Numbered from the stretch's first letter, positions 33,636 to 42,713 are shown. The stretch: DNA of 64,000 nucleotides from Thioclava sediminum (GCF_002020355.1 NZ_MPZV01000002.1:496001-560000); one strand, 5' to 3'. Numbers and translations: made by a program. Notes: a model not told the origin generated them from the sequence alone.

Positions 33636-34556
33636 ATGACACGCGGCAAGGCCACTTCGATCGGGTTCACGGCGGTTCTGCTGTGGGCGCTGCTGGCGCT
33701 GTTCACCGTGGGATCGGCCCCGGTGCCGCCCCTGATGCTGAACGCGCTGTGTTTCGCGTTGGGCGGCGCGGTGGGCGTGATCTGGCTGGTGGCGACCGGT
33801 GCGCTGGGGCAGCTGCGGCATGTCTCGTGGAAGGTCTATCTCGCCGGGACCGCGGGGCTGTTCGGCTATCATTTCCTCTATTTCTCGGCGCTGCGTCTCG
33901 CGCCCCCGGCCGAGGCCGGGCTGATCGCTTATCTCTGGCCCCTGCTGATCGTGCTCTTTTCCGGGTTGCTGCCCGGCGAGCGGCTGACGCTTTGGCATGT
34001 CGCGGGGGCGGTGCTTGCGTTTGGCGGAGCCGCGCTGATCCTCGGGGGCGGAATCTCCGCCGATCCGGCGGCGCTGCCCGGCTATGGGCTGGCGTTGATT
34101 TGCGCGCTGACATGGTCGAGCTATTCGCTGCTGTCGCGGCGCTTCGGTGCGGTGCCGACGGCGGCGGTTGCGGTCTACTGCCTCGCGAGCGCGGCCCTGT
34201 CGGCCGTCGCCCATCTGGCGCTGGAGCCGACGATCTGGCCTATGGACGCGATCGGCTGGGCCTCGGTGATTGGCTTGGGGTTGGGGCCGGTCGGGCTTGC
34301 CTTCTACACATGGGATCTTGGCGTGAAGCGCGGCGACATTCAGCTGCTGGGCACGGCCTCCTACGCGGCCCCTCTGGTCTCGACGCTGGTGCTGGTCGCA
34401 GTCGGGATTGCGGACGCGCGGCCTACCCTGCTGATAGCGGCGGCGATGATCGCCGGAGGGGCCGGGCTAGCGGCGCTGGGCGGTCGGCGTCGGCGCGCCG
34501 CGCCCCCTCCACCCGACATGACCGGGCAGGAGATACCGCGGAAGGGTTCGGCCTGA
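33636..34556 (+). CDS. EamA/DMT-family transporter
   Basis: A 306-residue protein with about ten transmembrane helices and two EamA repeats. Segments such as YLWPLLIVLFSGLLPGERL and ALICALTWSSYSLLSRRFG are typical of the drug/metabolite transporter superfamily, and LGLGPVGLAFYTWDLGVKRGD closes the second repeat. The family exports amino acids or other metabolites, but the substrate is unknown here. The ATG at 33636 is chosen because the first helix follows; an upstream extension lies inside the phaB terminator. Confidence 0.85.
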   Translation: MTRGKATSIGFTAVLLWALLALFTVGSAPVPPLMLNALCFALGGAVGVIWLVATGALGQLRHVSWKVYLAGTAGLFGYHFLYFSALRLAPPAEAGLIAYLWPLLIVLFSGLLPGERLTLWHVAGAVLAFGGAALILGGGISADPAALPGYGLALICALTWSSYSLLSRRFGAVPTAAVAVYCLASAALSAVAHLALEPTIWPMDAIGWASVIGLGLGPVGLAFYTWDLGVKRGDIQLLGTASYAAPLVSTLVLVAVGIADARPTLLIAAAMIAGGAGLAALGGRRRRAAPPPPDMTGQEIPRKGSA

Positions 34557-34591
34557 GTCGCCGCGCGCTAACAGGCCCCTTTCAAACGACA

Positions 34592-34615
34592 CGGGCCGCC
34601 CCGGAGGACGGCCCG
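34592..34615. terminator. Bidirectional hairpin between convergent genes
   Basis: CGGGCCG and CGGCCCG arms pair around a 10-base loop between the EamA stop and the DUF465 stop. No strong T-run on either side, so the assignment is weak. Confidence 0.4.
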
Positions 34616-34636
34616 ATTAAACTCGTGGGAGGGCCC

Positions 34637-34804
34637 TCAGGCCGTTTCGAGGCGGTGGATTTCCTCTTTCAGCCTAAGTTTTTGCCTTTTCATCTGAGCG
34701 ATTTCGAGATCGTCGATGCCGGGTCTGCGCGAAGCGCGCTCGACCTCCATCGACAGAGCCTCATGTTTTTTGCGAAGTTCGGTGATATGCGAACCAAGCG
34801 ACAT
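34637..34804 (-). CDS. DUF465 (YdcH-like) small coiled-coil protein
   Basis: A 55-residue helical protein: SLGSHITELRKKHEALSMEV, then LEIAQMKRQKLRLKEEIHRL. The ELxxxH and LKxxKLxLKDEI pattern defines the YdcH/DUF465 family, whose function is not settled. The start at 34804 is clear from the family; longer reading upstream is not coding. It is a single gene. Confidence 0.85.
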   Translation of the reverse strand: MSLGSHITELRKKHEALSMEVERASRRPGIDDLEIAQMKRQKLRLKEEIHRLETA

Positions 34805-34922
34805 GGCAGTCTCCTCTCCAGTTGTCAGCCCGTCGATTGCAGCACAGGTTTTGAGTCGTGTCACGGAAATGTCGTATAGCGACGGGTTATCCCCAGCATT
34901 TTCGCGAAATCTTGCGAAAGCG

Positions 34923-35690
34923 TTAACGCGGAATCGGCAATTTTTGACCTTCGCGCAGGATTTCGCGCGCAATTTCCGTCAAATCCTCTGCATCGCGTGA
35001 GTGCATCGGCGCCGAGTGCAAGATCAGCGGCGCAAGAAGCTGCAGCGGGGTCCGCGCACCTTTGCGCGCTGTGACGATCACTCGGCGCGCTGCGCGGCCG
35101 GCTCTGGGCGCAATCGGCAGAACGGTGATCGCGCCGGTCCGCCCGTGCAGCCCCGCCAATAGGTCCGCCAGACGGTCGGCCTGCTGGATCAGCGTGATCC
35201 GCCCTTCGGGCTTGAGCCGCCGCAGCCCCGCGTCGAGCCATGCGCTGATCGGCGTCGCCTCGCGCTGCGCACGCTCACGGCCGGGATCGGCGGCGGGCGT
35301 GCCATCCTCGGGCCCGAAATAGGGCGGGTTGGCGATGACGTGATCGAAGCTGCGCGCCCGCAGATCGGCGGGCATCTGCGCCAGATCGCCCTCGATAACC
35401 TCGAGCGCGATCCCGTTCTCCGCCGCGTTGCGCCGGGCCAGATCGGCATAGGCGGGCTGCAGTTCCACCCCGCTTTGCGCAAGCCCCGACACCCGCCAGC
35501 CAAGGCACAGGCTCGCCACCCCGGCCCCGCAGCCGAGCTCCAGAACCGACTGGCCCGTCTGCGCCGGACAGGCCGCCGCGAGCAGGACCGGGTCCATCGC
35601 CGCGCGGTAGCCCGCGCGCGGCTGGGCGATGCGCAACCGACCGCCGAGAAAGCCATCGACTGTCAGCTCATCGGGCCCGAACCGTTCCAT
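34923..35690 (-). CDS. TrmN6-like tRNA1(Val) adenine-N6 methyltransferase family protein
   Basis: A class I SAM-dependent methyltransferase of about 255 residues. The SAM loop is VLELGCGAGVASLCLGWRV and the catalytic NPPY motif is IANPPYFGPEDG, typical of N6-adenine methylases. The family includes TrmN6, which modifies A37 of tRNA1-Val. The start may be the ATG at 35690 or a TTG three codons earlier that overlaps the DUF2007 stop. It sits just after the DUF2007 gene, an order seen in related bacteria. The C-terminus is alanine/arginine-rich but has no other known domain. Confidence 0.82.
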   Translation of the reverse strand: MERFGPDELTVDGFLGGRLRIAQPRAGYRAAMDPVLLAAACPAQTGQSVLELGCGAGVASLCLGWRVSGLAQSGVELQPAYADLARRNAAENGIALEVIEGDLAQMPADLRARSFDHVIANPPYFGPEDGTPAADPGRERAQREATPISAWLDAGLRRLKPEGRITLIQQADRLADLLAGLHGRTGAITVLPIAPRAGRAARRVIVTARKGARTPLQLLAPLILHSAPMHSRDAEDLTEIAREILREGQKLPIPR

Positions 35691-35695
35691 AAGCG

Positions 35696-35908
35696 TCAAT
35701 CCGATTTGATCTCGTTATCGCGCAGAACCGCCTGCGCCATGAACATGTCGCTGTCGCGCACCATCAGGCGGCGCGGAAGGATTCCGAGCGAACCTTCCAG
35801 CACGCTCGTATGGACGTCGAGTTGAAACGTGCTTATACCCTCGCCCTCGAGAAGGGCGGTCGCCATGGCCAGTTTCACCGGGTCCGTGCTGCGCAGTAGC
35901 TCTTTCAT
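35696..35908 (-). CDS. DUF2007 protein (putative signal-transducing PII-like family)
   Basis: A 70-residue protein, MKELLRSTDPVKLAMATALLEGEGI, then SLGILPRRLMVRDSDMFMAQAVL. This matches DUF2007, a small domain related to GlnB-like folds with unknown role. GAGGGAT immediately before the ATG at 35908 fixes the start over one three codons upstream. Its stop nearly touches the methylase gene. It is divergent from the polyprenyl synthase gene, 60 bases away. Confidence 0.85.
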   Translation of the reverse strand: MKELLRSTDPVKLAMATALLEGEGISTFQLDVHTSVLEGSLGILPRRLMVRDSDMFMAQAVLRDNEIKSD

Positions 35909-35968
35909 ATCCCTCACTTACGGCCCCTTGCGAGGGCTGTCGAGATGAGGCAGATCGAAGGGATGAAC

Positions 35969-36979
35969 ATGAGCCTCGACGACAAGCCCGACAACACGGC
36001 GAAACCGCATGACCGGCTCGCGGAAGCCTTGGCCAGCGACATGGCGGCGGTGGATGCGCTGATCGCCGAGCGCATGGCCTCGGAAAACGCGCCGCGCATC
36101 CCCGAAGTGACCGCCCATCTGGTCGGCGCGGGCGGCAAACGGCTGCGGCCGATGCTGACCGTCGCGGCGGCGCGGCTGTGCGGCTACGAGGGCAGCCTGC
36201 ATCACAACCTCGCGGCAGCGGTCGAGTTCATCCATACCGCGACGCTGCTGCATGACGACGTGGTCGACGAGAGCAAGCAGCGCCGGGGCCGCCCGACCGC
36301 GAACCTGCTCTGGGACAACAAGTCGAGCGTGCTCGTTGGTGATTACCTGTTTGCGCGGTCGTTCCAGTTGATGACCGACACCGACAACCTGCGGGTTCTG
36401 TCGATCCTGTCGAACGCCTCCGCCGTCATCACCGAGGGCGAGGTTCTCCAGCTCTCGGCCGCGGAAGACCTGAACACGACCGAGGACACCTATTACAAGG
36501 TGGTGCGCGGCAAGACGGCGGCGCTGTTCTCGGCGGCGACCGAGGCGGGCGCGGTTCTGGCCGGTGCGCCGGAGGACCAGATCGCGGCGCTGCACGATTA
36601 CGGCGAGAGCCTCGGGATCGCGTTCCAGGTGGTTGACGATCTGCTGGACTATCTCAGCGATGCCGAGACGATGGGCAAGAACGTGGGCGACGATTTCCGC
36701 GAGCGCAAGCTGACCCTGCCGCTGATCAAGGCGCTGGCGAAAGCCGACGCGGACGCCCGCGCCTTCTGGACCCGCACCATCGACAAGGGTGACCAGCGCG
36801 AGGGCGATCTGGAGCATGCGATGGAGCTGCTGCACGCGACCGGCGCGCTGGAAGAGACCCGCGCGGCAGCCCTCGAATGGGCCGATCGCGGGCGCGAGCG
36901 GCTCAAGGTCCTGCCCGAGAGCGAGCTGCGGCAGATGCTGGACGATCTGGCGGATTACGTGGTGGCGCGGCTGCGCTGA
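35969..36979 (+). CDS. ispB: Octaprenyl/polyprenyl diphosphate synthase (ubiquinone side chain)
   Basis: The 336-residue trans-prenyltransferase carries the first aspartate-rich motif LLHDDVVDESKQRRGRPTAN and the second VVDDLLDYLSD, with GGKRLRPML near the N-terminus. It adds isopentenyl units to build the long chain of ubiquinone. Chain length (8 to 10) cannot be read reliably here. The start at 35969 has AAGGG six bases upstream. It converges with ispE, and a dispersed ATATTT repeat lies between the two stops. Confidence 0.92.
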   Translation: MSLDDKPDNTAKPHDRLAEALASDMAAVDALIAERMASENAPRIPEVTAHLVGAGGKRLRPMLTVAAARLCGYEGSLHHNLAAAVEFIHTATLLHDDVVDESKQRRGRPTANLLWDNKSSVLVGDYLFARSFQLMTDTDNLRVLSILSNASAVITEGEVLQLSAAEDLNTTEDTYYKVVRGKTAALFSAATEAGAVLAGAPEDQIAALHDYGESLGIAFQVVDDLLDYLSDAETMGKNVGDDFRERKLTLPLIKALAKADADARAFWTRTIDKGDQREGDLEHAMELLHATGALEETRAAALEWADRGRERLKVLPESELRQMLDDLADYVVARLR

Positions 36980-37037
36980 GGGGGCTCTGCCCCCGCCCTG
37001 CGGGCTCCCCCCGGGATATTTGGGTCAAGAGGAAGAG
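36979..37037 (+). repeat. Dispersed ATATTT repeat, copy 5 (long form)
   Basis: It starts at the last base of the ispB stop: GGGGGCTCTGCCCCC hairpin, GCCCTGCGGGC hairpin, CCCCCCGGGATATTT, then TCAAGAGGAAGAGG. Its tail supplies the final codons and stop of ispE on the other strand. Confidence 0.85.
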
Positions 37038-37906
37038 GCGCGGCTTTGGGGCTGCGCCTTTTGCGTCTGATCGCCGAGCATGCCGGAGGCGCGCCACCAG
37101 TCGGGGCGACGTTGGGCCAGCATCGCCTCGGCGGCCTGCGCCCCGTCCAGCGTCTCGAACAGCGCGAAACAGGTGGCACCCGAGCCCGACATGCGCGCGA
37201 GGCGGCAGCCGGGCAGCATCATGAGACCGTCCAGAACCTCCCCGATCACCGGGGCGGAGGCGATGGCGGGGGCTTGCAGGTCATTACGCTGGGTCGCGAG
37301 CCAGTCGATGCAATCGTGCGCGCCGGCGAAGGTCGGAAGCGCCTCCGGCATCGGGGGATTGTCCTTCGAATCGAGCCCTTTGAAGATCGCAGGCGTCGGC
37401 ACTTCCACGCGCGGATTGACCAGAAGCGCGGGTAGCGGCGGCAGGGCCACGGGGTCCAGCGTCTCGCCGATGCCCCGCACGCGCTGGGGCTGCGGCGTCA
37501 GGCACATCGGCACGTCTGCCCCAAGCTGTGCGGTCTCTGCCGGAAGCGGCTGGTCCCAAAGCGCAGCCAGCCCCCGCAGCGCAGCCGCCGCGTCTGACGA
37601 TCCACCGCCGATGCCCGAGGCGGGCGGCAGATATTTGTCGAGATGGATCTCGGCCCCCTGCCCTGCCGGGCGCGACAGGAGGGCCGCGGCTTTCAGCACG
37701 AGGTTCGACGGGTCGGCGGGCACGCCCGCCGCCTCGGGCCCCGCGACGCTGAGCGACAGCACATCGCTCTCACGCAGCACCAGCCGGTCGCCCATCGGCC
37801 CGAAGGCCACGAGGCTGTCGAGCAGGTGGTAGCCATCGGCCCGCTGGCCGGTGACATGGAGCGTCAGGTTGATCTTCGCCGGCGCGAAGGCGTCAATTAT
37901 TCGCAT
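37025..37906 (-). CDS. ispE: 4-diphosphocytidyl-2-C-methyl-D-erythritol kinase
   Basis: A 293-residue GHMP kinase of the MEP isoprenoid pathway. The N-terminus AFAPAKINLTLHVTGQRADGYH and the ATP loop LPPASGIGGGSSDAAAALRGL are hallmarks, and RMSGSGATCFALF is the third motif. It phosphorylates CDP-methylerythritol. The start at 37906 overlaps the TPR gene end by 14 bases, so translation may be coupled. The last residues (RASSS) and the stop are encoded by the tail of the ATATTT repeat, making the C-terminus a little longer than usual. Confidence 0.95.
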   Translation of the reverse strand: MRIIDAFAPAKINLTLHVTGQRADGYHLLDSLVAFGPMGDRLVLRESDVLSLSVAGPEAAGVPADPSNLVLKAAALLSRPAGQGAEIHLDKYLPPASGIGGGSSDAAAALRGLAALWDQPLPAETAQLGADVPMCLTPQPQRVRGIGETLDPVALPPLPALLVNPRVEVPTPAIFKGLDSKDNPPMPEALPTFAGAHDCIDWLATQRNDLQAPAIASAPVIGEVLDGLMMLPGCRLARMSGSGATCFALFETLDGAQAAEAMLAQRRPDWWRASGMLGDQTQKAQPQSRASSS

Positions 37907-39767
37907 CGCTCGCGGGAGTTTCGGGGGCAGCCTGAGCGGTATCCTTGCTCGGGCCCTTGTCCTCGAGCGGCGGCAGACCCTGCTCCTTGCGCAGCTGGTC
38001 CAAACCCACCTCGATCTTGCGGCGGATCGCATCGGGATCGAGCTCCTCGGTGGTCTCCGCATCGTCGGTCGCGAAGGACAACGCGCGGCGCCACTGGAAT
38101 TTCGCCTCGCGCTGGCGGCCCACGGCCCAGAGCACATCGCCGAGGTGGTCGTTGAGCAGCGGATCGCGCGGCTCGAGCTCCACGGCGCGCTCCATCTTCT
38201 CGGCCGCCTCCTGATAATGGCCAAGCTTGAACAGCGCCCAGCCGAGGCTGTCGATGATGAAGCCCGCATCGGGACGCTCGGCGGCGGCCTTGCGGATCAT
38301 GTCGAGCGCCTCGTCGAGATTCTCGCCCTTGTCCACGTAGGAATAGCCCAGATAGTTCAGCACCGAGGGCTGATCGGGCGAGAGGCGCAGCGCCTCGCGG
38401 AAGCCCTTCTCGGCCTCGTTCCAATTGCCCGAGCGTTCCTGCGCGATGGCGCGCGAATACCAGACGAACCAGTCCTTCGGCTCGGGCTGGCCAAGCAGGT
38501 CGATCGCCTTGTCATAGGCCTTTGCAGCCTCGGCAAAGCGGCTCTCGCGGCGCAGCGTGTCGCCCAGAGCGGTCCAGACGCCCACGAGCTTGGGACGGCT
38601 GCGCGACAGGTTCTCGAGCACTTCGATCGCGGCATCGTTGCGGCCCGCGCGCACCATCGATTCCGCGCGACCGATCTCGGCGGCGTGGTAGATCGGGCTG
38701 TCGGGCTTGATGTCGGCATAGGCTTCGATAGCAAGATCGTACTGGCCCTGCTGGTCGAGCATCGACGCGGTCAGCAGCGTCGCATCATCCATGTCGGGCC
38801 GGATCATGTTCGCCAGCCGCGAATGCACCAGCGTGAACGTGTCGGGTGCATCCCCGATCAGCGCCTGCGCGACCGAGTAATAGACCTCCGCCACGCCGTC
38901 GGACGCGTTACGCACGACGTCGAAGGGCAGCGTGTCGCCCGCCTCCAGCTTGGTGCGAATGTCCTTCAGCTGCGGGTCGAGATCCTTGCCGAAGCGATCC
39001 TCGATAAGCTTCAGCGCCTCTTTGTTCTTCTCGAGCTGCGAGAGCACTTCGACATGGGCCAGCACGCCGCGCCGGGTCGAGGTGATCTTCTCGCCATGTT
39101 CGCCGCTCAGGATCGCATCGGCGCCTTCGTAATCGCCGACCAGCGCCAGCGCGAGCGCCTTGTGGAAGCCCGCGAAGGCCGCAAGGCCCTGCTGCTTGCC
39201 GACTTCGTCGAAGGCCGCGGAAGCGTCGGACATCTTGCCGTCGCCCGCCAACGCCCAAGCCTTGGTCAGACCGCCCACGAGCGGCCCGGGATCGGCGCCG
39301 CTGTCGAGAAGCGCGAGCGCCCCGGTCCAGTTCTTGTCATGCGCATCGGCCGCCAACGCGGTGAGCGCCGCGATCTGGCTGCCGGTTCCGGCCTCCACCA
39401 TCTGCTGCGCAAGCGGCGTGGCGTGGTCGAAATCGGCGATCGCAATCTCGGAGACGAGCGTCGCTTCCGCGGTCGCGCCGCTGGTATCGCCGCTGGTCAT
39501 CAATTGGCGGTAGTAATGCGCGGCCTCGGCGAAATCGAATTGCTGCGACGCGATGCGCGCGGCGAGATAAGCCCCCGCCTCTGCCGGGCTCGGGTCATTC
39601 GCGGTCTCGCCGGCATCGCCTTTGGCCTCGGCGTCATCGGCAGCCTGCGCCGCATCTTCGGCGCTGCCAGCCTTCGGCGCATCCTGAGCCAGCAGCGGCA
39701 TCGGCGCGGTGGAGCCCATCAAGAGGGCGAAGAGCGCAAGGCGCAGCGGGGTCTTCAAACTCGACAC
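37893..39767 (-). CDS. TPR-repeat periplasmic/secreted protein
   Basis: The 624-residue protein has a signal peptide (MSSLKTPLRLALFALLMGS ... LLAQ) followed by an acidic alanine-rich stretch. Many tetratricopeptide repeats follow, clearest between residues 340 and 580 (for example AKAYDKAIDLLGQPEPKDW, PSVLNYLGYSYVDKGENLDEA and LGHYQEAAEKMERAVELEP). TPR proteins are scaffolds; no enzyme domain is visible. The gene directly precedes and overlaps ispE, an order common in this family of bacteria. The role is unknown. Confidence 0.88.
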   Translation of the reverse strand: MSSLKTPLRLALFALLMGSTAPMPLLAQDAPKAGSAEDAAQAADDAEAKGDAGETANDPSPAEAGAYLAARIASQQFDFAEAAHYYRQLMTSGDTSGATAEATLVSEIAIADFDHATPLAQQMVEAGTGSQIAALTALAADAHDKNWTGALALLDSGADPGPLVGGLTKAWALAGDGKMSDASAAFDEVGKQQGLAAFAGFHKALALALVGDYEGADAILSGEHGEKITSTRRGVLAHVEVLSQLEKNKEALKLIEDRFGKDLDPQLKDIRTKLEAGDTLPFDVVRNASDGVAEVYYSVAQALIGDAPDTFTLVHSRLANMIRPDMDDATLLTASMLDQQGQYDLAIEAYADIKPDSPIYHAAEIGRAESMVRAGRNDAAIEVLENLSRSRPKLVGVWTALGDTLRRESRFAEAAKAYDKAIDLLGQPEPKDWFVWYSRAIAQERSGNWNEAEKGFREALRLSPDQPSVLNYLGYSYVDKGENLDEALDMIRKAAAERPDAGFIIDSLGWALFKLGHYQEAAEKMERAVELEPRDPLLNDHLGDVLWAVGRQREAKFQWRRALSFATDDAETTEELDPDAIRRKIEVGLDQLRKEQGLPPLEDKGPSKDTAQAAPETPASDANN

Positions 39768-40033
39768 GAAACGGTCCTCTCATTCGGGTTGAAATCGAGC
39801 GTAACGGCGCGCTGCGGGCATTACAATGAGCCGAACCACCGCACGCGGGAAGCCGCCTGCACAGACACGGCGTTGTGATGAGGGAATTGACGTAAAGTCG
39901 TCGCGCGCGGATACTCAATCACAGCTTCAGGCGAGACGACGAGAATTCGCCAGGCTCGAAGGCTACGCATAACGAGTATTTGCAGATTGCACATCTTTAA
40001 GGTTAGCAGTCTGCCTGTAAATTCTTCTTCGAG

Positions 40034-41083
40034 TTGAAAGACGATCACCTTGTGACTGATACCCAAGTCAAGTTCATCAACGCCAAATCTCCCGATATGA
40101 CTCGAGTGACCACGCTGCTCGATCTCTGCAGTGGCGAAAACAGCTGGGCAAATCGCGGCCCTCTGTATCGAAAGCTCGTAGAATCATTCGCTGCGCATTT
40201 CAGCTTCGGACCGCAAACATCCGTCACGCCCTGCGCGAACGCCGGAATTGCATTGGAGGCGATGGCGAAGCTTCTGGCGCTGCGCGAGGGGCGCGCGCTG
40301 CGATGGGTCGGCTCCGCGTTCAGCTTTCAGAACCTGGGACGCGGCCACTTCGCCGATATGCACTTTGTCGATTGCGACGATCAGGGGCTTCTCGACCTGG
40401 ATCAGTTGAAGGCGCTTCCCGAAGACAGTTTCGACGGGCTCGTCGTCGTGAACCCGTTCGGTCTTCATCGGGACTTCTCCGCCTATATCGAATACGCCAA
40501 GGCCACCGGGAAATTCCTGCTTCTGGATAACGCGGCGGGGATCAGCCGCGATTTGCCCGATTGGCCGTGGCAGGCGCTCAGCCTGCACCACACCAAGCCT
40601 TATGGCATGGGCGAAGGTGGTCTTGCGATTACGCCCGCGGAGCTATCCGAAGAGTTCTACAGCCTGATCAATTACGGCGCGGTTCCGGCAGAGCCGTCTT
40701 GCTGGGTGAACAACGGCAAGATTTCCGACATTTCCTGCGCCTTTCTGATCGACCGCCTCGAGCGGGTCGACACTTGGGAGAAAGAGTATTTCGAGCAGGC
40801 CGAGCGCGTCCATCACATCGCGCGCGAGCTTGGCCTGCGCCCTTTGACGCCATTCAACATCGGCGCGCCCGCCATGAGCTGGGGTTATCTTGCCGAGACG
40901 GAAATCCCTTTGGAAACGATCTTGGACAGCAAACAGCTGACCTTCGGAAAATATTACAAACCGCTGGCTGACCTGCCGAAGACGACGGAGCTGTATCGCA
41001 ATCTCGTCAACATCCCGACGCATCCCGATGTCGCCCTGCTGAGCGACCGGGATTTGCGGGAGGCGATCGAGCGCCTGCTTTGA
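40034..41083 (+). CDS. DegT/DnrJ/EryC1/StrS-family PLP aminotransferase
   Basis: A protein of about 349 residues in the sugar aminotransferase family. The Schiff-base lysine is kept in SLHHTKPYGMGEGGLAI, the aspartate that contacts PLP is in FLLLDNAAGI, and VTPCANAGIALEAMAKLL lies near the N-terminus. These enzymes aminate keto-sugars for surface polysaccharides or flagellin glycans. The start is uncertain: a TTG at 40034 or a GTG at 40052, neither with a strong ribosome site. The upstream 266 bases are relatively AT-rich and hold no gene. It converges with the NeuD-like gene, with two bases between stops. Confidence 0.8.
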   Translation: MKDDHLVTDTQVKFINAKSPDMTRVTTLLDLCSGENSWANRGPLYRKLVESFAAHFSFGPQTSVTPCANAGIALEAMAKLLALREGRALRWVGSAFSFQNLGRGHFADMHFVDCDDQGLLDLDQLKALPEDSFDGLVVVNPFGLHRDFSAYIEYAKATGKFLLLDNAAGISRDLPDWPWQALSLHHTKPYGMGEGGLAITPAELSEEFYSLINYGAVPAEPSCWVNNGKISDISCAFLIDRLERVDTWEKEYFEQAERVHHIARELGLRPLTPFNIGAPAMSWGYLAETEIPLETILDSKQLTFGKYYKPLADLPKTTELYRNLVNIPTHPDVALLSDRDLREAIERLL

Positions 41084-41085
41084 AC

Positions 41086-41742
41086 TCAGGCGGGATCGCT
41101 CTTGGTCTGGATAACCTTCGCGGGGACTCCCACCGCGACACTGTTTTCGGGAATTTCCCGGACCACAGCAGCCCCCGCGCCGATCACCGCAGCCCGGCCG
41201 ACGGGGATGCGTTGAATGATGCTCGCCCCGGTGCCGATCTCGACTTCCTCCGCCAAGCGGACGTTGCCCGAGATATTCGCCCCCGGGCTGATCGTCGAGA
41301 AGGATCCGATTTCCACATCATGCCCGACCGTCGCGCTGAGATTGATGTGAACATGATCGGACAGCTCGATATCGGTCGTCAGGCAGGCGCCTGCGCAAAT
41401 GATGACACCGTCGCTCAGCCGGACATTCTCACCGAGCCACGCCCTCGGATGCACCAGCACCGGAAAAGCGTGTCCGCGCGCGCCCAAACGGGTCGCAATG
41501 CCCTTGCGTGCAGCCGGAGACCCAATCGCGATCACGACATCCGGCAGCGGATCGTCTCCGAAGGTGGACAGTTCGGAGGTGACCGGCAGCCCGTGGACCG
41601 TCTCCGGGTGCTCAATGCCGGGATCGACCGCGAAACCGAGCACGTTCCATGTCGCGGCCTCCGCGTTAATCGCATGAATCACCTGAAGCACTTCGCGCCC
41701 GAAGCCGCCGCAGCCATAGATCACGATGTTTCGCATGGGCAC
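41086..41742 (-). CDS. NeuD/PglD-like sugar O/N-acetyltransferase
   Basis: The 218-residue protein has an N-terminal nucleotide-binding-like segment NIVIYGCGGFGREVLQVI and a C-terminal left-handed beta-helix of hexapeptide repeats (VIICAGACLTTDIELSDHV, ISPGANISGNVRLAEEVEIG). The catalytic histidine region is ATVGHDVEIG. This is the NeuD/PglD family, which acetylates amino sugars or sialic acids using acetyl-CoA. That fits the neighbouring DegT aminotransferase. A GTG at 41742 is chosen because GAGGAGG lies five bases upstream; an ATG follows two codons later. Confidence 0.82.
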   Translation of the reverse strand: MPMRNIVIYGCGGFGREVLQVIHAINAEAATWNVLGFAVDPGIEHPETVHGLPVTSELSTFGDDPLPDVVIAIGSPAARKGIATRLGARGHAFPVLVHPRAWLGENVRLSDGVIICAGACLTTDIELSDHVHINLSATVGHDVEIGSFSTISPGANISGNVRLAEEVEIGTGASIIQRIPVGRAAVIGAGAAVVREIPENSVAVGVPAKVIQTKSDPA

Positions 41743-41767
41743 AAATTCCTCCTCGCAGCCGGCGCGA

Positions 41768-42688
41768 TCAGCCGAAGCGCTCTTTCAGAATAGCGAGAAA
41801 GCGCAAGACATTCTCGGTTTCCTGCTCTCTGGCCGCTGCCATGTCGGCAATCAACTGATCGCGCGTCGCGCGCGCCCAGTCGATCTCCTCCTCACCATAA
41901 GCGACCCCGTGCTTCAACTCGAAGCCGTCCCGCCAGTCTTCCGCACTCAAGCCGGGACGTGGGACGACCACCGGCACACAGCCCGACAGCGCCGCGTAAT
42001 AGGCGTACATCGTGTAGAGGTCGTGGCAGTAGAAAACCTCGGTCTTGTTGAAGACCTCGGCAATTTCTCGGTGACTAAGACCGTCGAGCGGGATGGCGCG
42101 GTCGCCTTCCGGGATTTGCGAAATCGTATCCGTTCCCTTCCGGATCATCCGACAACTGCCGGAGTGCGTGCGATTTTCATCCCGATAGATGTCCTCGCGC
42201 AGCCACCGCACCCGCAGCAGACGATCGGGTGAAACGGGGGCCACACCTTCGGCGAAGGCTTCCTGATAGAAGAAGACTTCCTCGCTCGGATCGAGGGTCT
42301 CATTGCCGCCCAAAAGGCCGGGGCGGTTCAGCAGCCAGCGGACCACGCGCTCGGCTTCGAGCGGGTTACCCCTGACCGTCTCCGGATAGACAACGATCGC
42401 ATCGTCAAGGACCGCCTCGGAGGCCACCGGCACATCCATGCTCTCATGCGCGGAAAATTCCGGCAGCTTCCGGCGATAGTTCCAGCGCTTCAACGCGCCA
42501 AGCCACGCGGGGCGCAGGGACCGGTAGGTCTTGCAGGGCTGACTCGCATAGGCGTCGACGCCGAGACGCCGCATGCGGTCGATCAACGCGTGGAGCACGA
42601 TCTGCCCCCCGCTGTTTTCGTCGAAGGGGCGACAGACCACGACGATCGGCCGGGTCGGAAACGAGCCAGTCGGGGCTTGTGTCGGCAT
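41768..42688 (-). CDS. Putative glycosyltransferase-like protein, glycan cluster
   Basis: The 306-residue protein has a GT-B-like layout. The N-terminal VVVCRPFDENSGGQIVLHALI looks like the first Rossmann strand-helix. The C-terminal EVFYCHDLYTMYAYYAALSGCVPVVVPRPG resembles the donor-binding region, including the typical A-x-x-G-C-V-P-V. I cannot assign a specific family. It lies just upstream of the NeuD-like gene on the same strand and is probably co-transcribed. The start at 42688 has GGAAGG six bases upstream. The function inferred from context is surface-glycan synthesis. Confidence 0.55.
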   Translation of the reverse strand: MPTQAPTGSFPTRPIVVVCRPFDENSGGQIVLHALIDRMRRLGVDAYASQPCKTYRSLRPAWLGALKRWNYRRKLPEFSAHESMDVPVASEAVLDDAIVVYPETVRGNPLEAERVVRWLLNRPGLLGGNETLDPSEEVFFYQEAFAEGVAPVSPDRLLRVRWLREDIYRDENRTHSGSCRMIRKGTDTISQIPEGDRAIPLDGLSHREIAEVFNKTEVFYCHDLYTMYAYYAALSGCVPVVVPRPGLSAEDWRDGFELKHGVAYGEEEIDWARATRDQLIADMAAAREQETENVLRFLAILKERFG

Positions 42689-42713
42689 ATTCGGCCTTCC
42701 CAGAGTCCGGTGC

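Noticed and set aside
31544-33706. Minus-strand open frame of 720 codons over phaA and phaB
   Set aside because: Covers two well-supported genes; no motif.
39768-40033. Possible hidden gene upstream of the DegT gene
   Set aside because: No frame with start, ribosome site and plausible composition; probably only promoters for the divergent genes.
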